From Bdellovibrio sp. CG10_big_fil_rev_8_21_14_0_10_47_8 (GTDB lineage Bacteria > Bdellovibrionota > Bdellovibrionia > Bdellovibrionales > Bdellovibrionaceae): a stretch of 6,017 nucleotides of DNA. A model generated the notes under the pieces. It saw only the letters and a list, made by a program, of their open reading frames with translations, did no database searches and had not been told where the DNA came from. Of this stretch, positions 5,420-6,017 are shown one piece after another. Position numbers and translations under genes: made by a program. The DNA lies in the NCBI GenBank assembly GCA_002773975.1, contig PEZR01000185.1, positions 278 to 6,294 on the forward strand, written 5' to 3'. Position 1 is the first letter of the stretch, and each line of letters starts with the position of its first letter.

Positions 5420-6017
5420 GTGAGTAATCCAAAAGTGTTTGAATTTGCCAAAGAGATTGGGATGACCCCATTAGCTCTCATGGATAAAATCAAAGAGTGG
5501 CAGTTGCCCGTGAAATCTCATATGGCTGAGCTTGAGCCATTAGTTTTGGATGTTATCAAGGCCAAAATGAAAGAGTCCGGAGCTTCGGATTCAGCTAGTC
5601 CTAAAAAAGCGGCGCCTCGAAAACGAACCGCCGCTAAAAAGACCAAGGCAGCTGTGGCCAAACCAGCGACCACAAAAAGCGCGGCTGCGAAAGCCGCTGC
5701 GGGGCCCAAGCCCGCAAAGGTCGGAGCGGTTGTTCGACGAAAATCAAAAGCTACTGAAGAAGCCAAAGAGGCGGCTGCCGACGATGTTGAATCCTCCAGC
5801 GAAGCAACACCAGATGTTGCAGACAAGACCGAGGAAACATCGGTTGTTGCGTCTGCTCCATCCGCACCGACGGCCCCCGAGGAGGTGGCAGCGGTTGCTT
5901 CAGAGCCTGCTCCCACAGTGGAAGCGGCAGCGCCTGCGGAACCAGTGGTGGAAGAACCGCCAAAAGTTGTAGTACCATCGAGAAAAAAAGAAGTTTCCAT
6001 TGGGAACAGTGGAGTGG
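5420..6017 (+). CDS. infB: Translation initiation factor IF-2, N-terminal part (cut by window end)
   Basis: IF-2 is the GTPase that brings initiator tRNA to the 30S subunit and promotes subunit joining. GTG 5420 is preceded by AAGGAG (5409-5414) with a 5-base spacer. The frame is open to the end of the window (199 codons). Residues 1-50 form the IF2_N-type helical domain: MSNPKVFEFAKEIGMTPLAL opens it, then VKSHMAELEP at 31-40. Residues about 60-110 are a Lys/Ala/Pro-rich basic stretch and about 111-180 an acidic Glu/Ala/Val/Pro-rich stretch, the variable linker typical of IF-2. The GTPase and tRNA-binding domains lie beyond the window. Position after nusA agrees with the conserved operon. 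The long open frame on the opposite strand here is a composition artefact. Confidence 0.95.
   Translation, partial: MSNPKVFEFAKEIGMTPLALMDKIKEWQLPVKSHMAELEPLVLDVIKAKMKESGASDSASPKKAAPRKRTAAKKTKAAVAKPATTKSAAAKAAAGPKPAKVGAVVRRKSKATEEAKEAAADDVESSSEATPDVADKTEETSVVASAPSAPTAPEEVAAVASEPAPTVEAAAPAEPVVEEPPKVVVPSRKKEVSIGNSGV

Noticed and set aside
5518..6000. 160-codon open frame on the - strand, rich in Ala, Ser and Thr
   Set aside because: It lies antisense to infB, whose Lys/Ala/Glu-rich codons create stop-free antisense frames. It has low complexity, no family resemblance, and conflicts with a certain gene.

Overview
The window reads as ordinary chromosome from a Gram-negative bacterium, most likely of the Bdellovibrio group (Bdellovibrionota). 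This placement rests on three things: the recognisable N-terminal sequence of its translation initiation factor IF-2, the rimP-nusA-infB order without a ylxR-type gene between nusA and infB, and secreted or outer-membrane proteins of a kind common in that group. The placement is from recall of the family, not from a search. Base composition looks balanced, and no mobile element, CRISPR array or phage module is visible.

Left part (1-744). The window opens inside the 3' end of an unrecognised protein gene on the + strand (2-274). A tRNA-Leu(CAA) gene with encoded CCA converges on it from the - strand (359-445) and has a good sigma70-type promoter (490-518). The next 300 bases look regulatory. 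They hold an imperfect inverted repeat (561-611) and a strong match to a sigma54 -24/-12 promoter (685-700), which serve the next gene.

Middle part (745-3368). A secreted protein with a Q/V/P-rich and coiled-coil linker and a C-terminal outer-membrane beta-barrel (745-1950) is transcribed alone. It is followed by two hairpins, the second a 15-bp intrinsic terminator with a REP-like core. Next comes a two-gene unit: a periplasmic SurA-N-domain protein without a parvulin domain (2123-2863), overlapping by 4 nt with a RimI-like ribosomal-protein acetyltransferase (2860-3309). A textbook intrinsic terminator (3335-3368) closes this unit.

Right part (3381-6017). This is the conserved translation/transcription operon: rimP (30S maturation, TTG start), nusA (elongation/termination factor) and infB (IF-2, cut by the window end). 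RimP and IF-2 act on the ribosome and NusA on RNA polymerase. The terminator just upstream of rimP is a plausible point of NusA feedback control.

I found no clear new biological system. The most testable points are the sigma54 promoter with its upstream inverted repeat in front of the beta-barrel gene, the REP-like terminator, the SurA-N/RimI pair, and the terminator in front of rimP.
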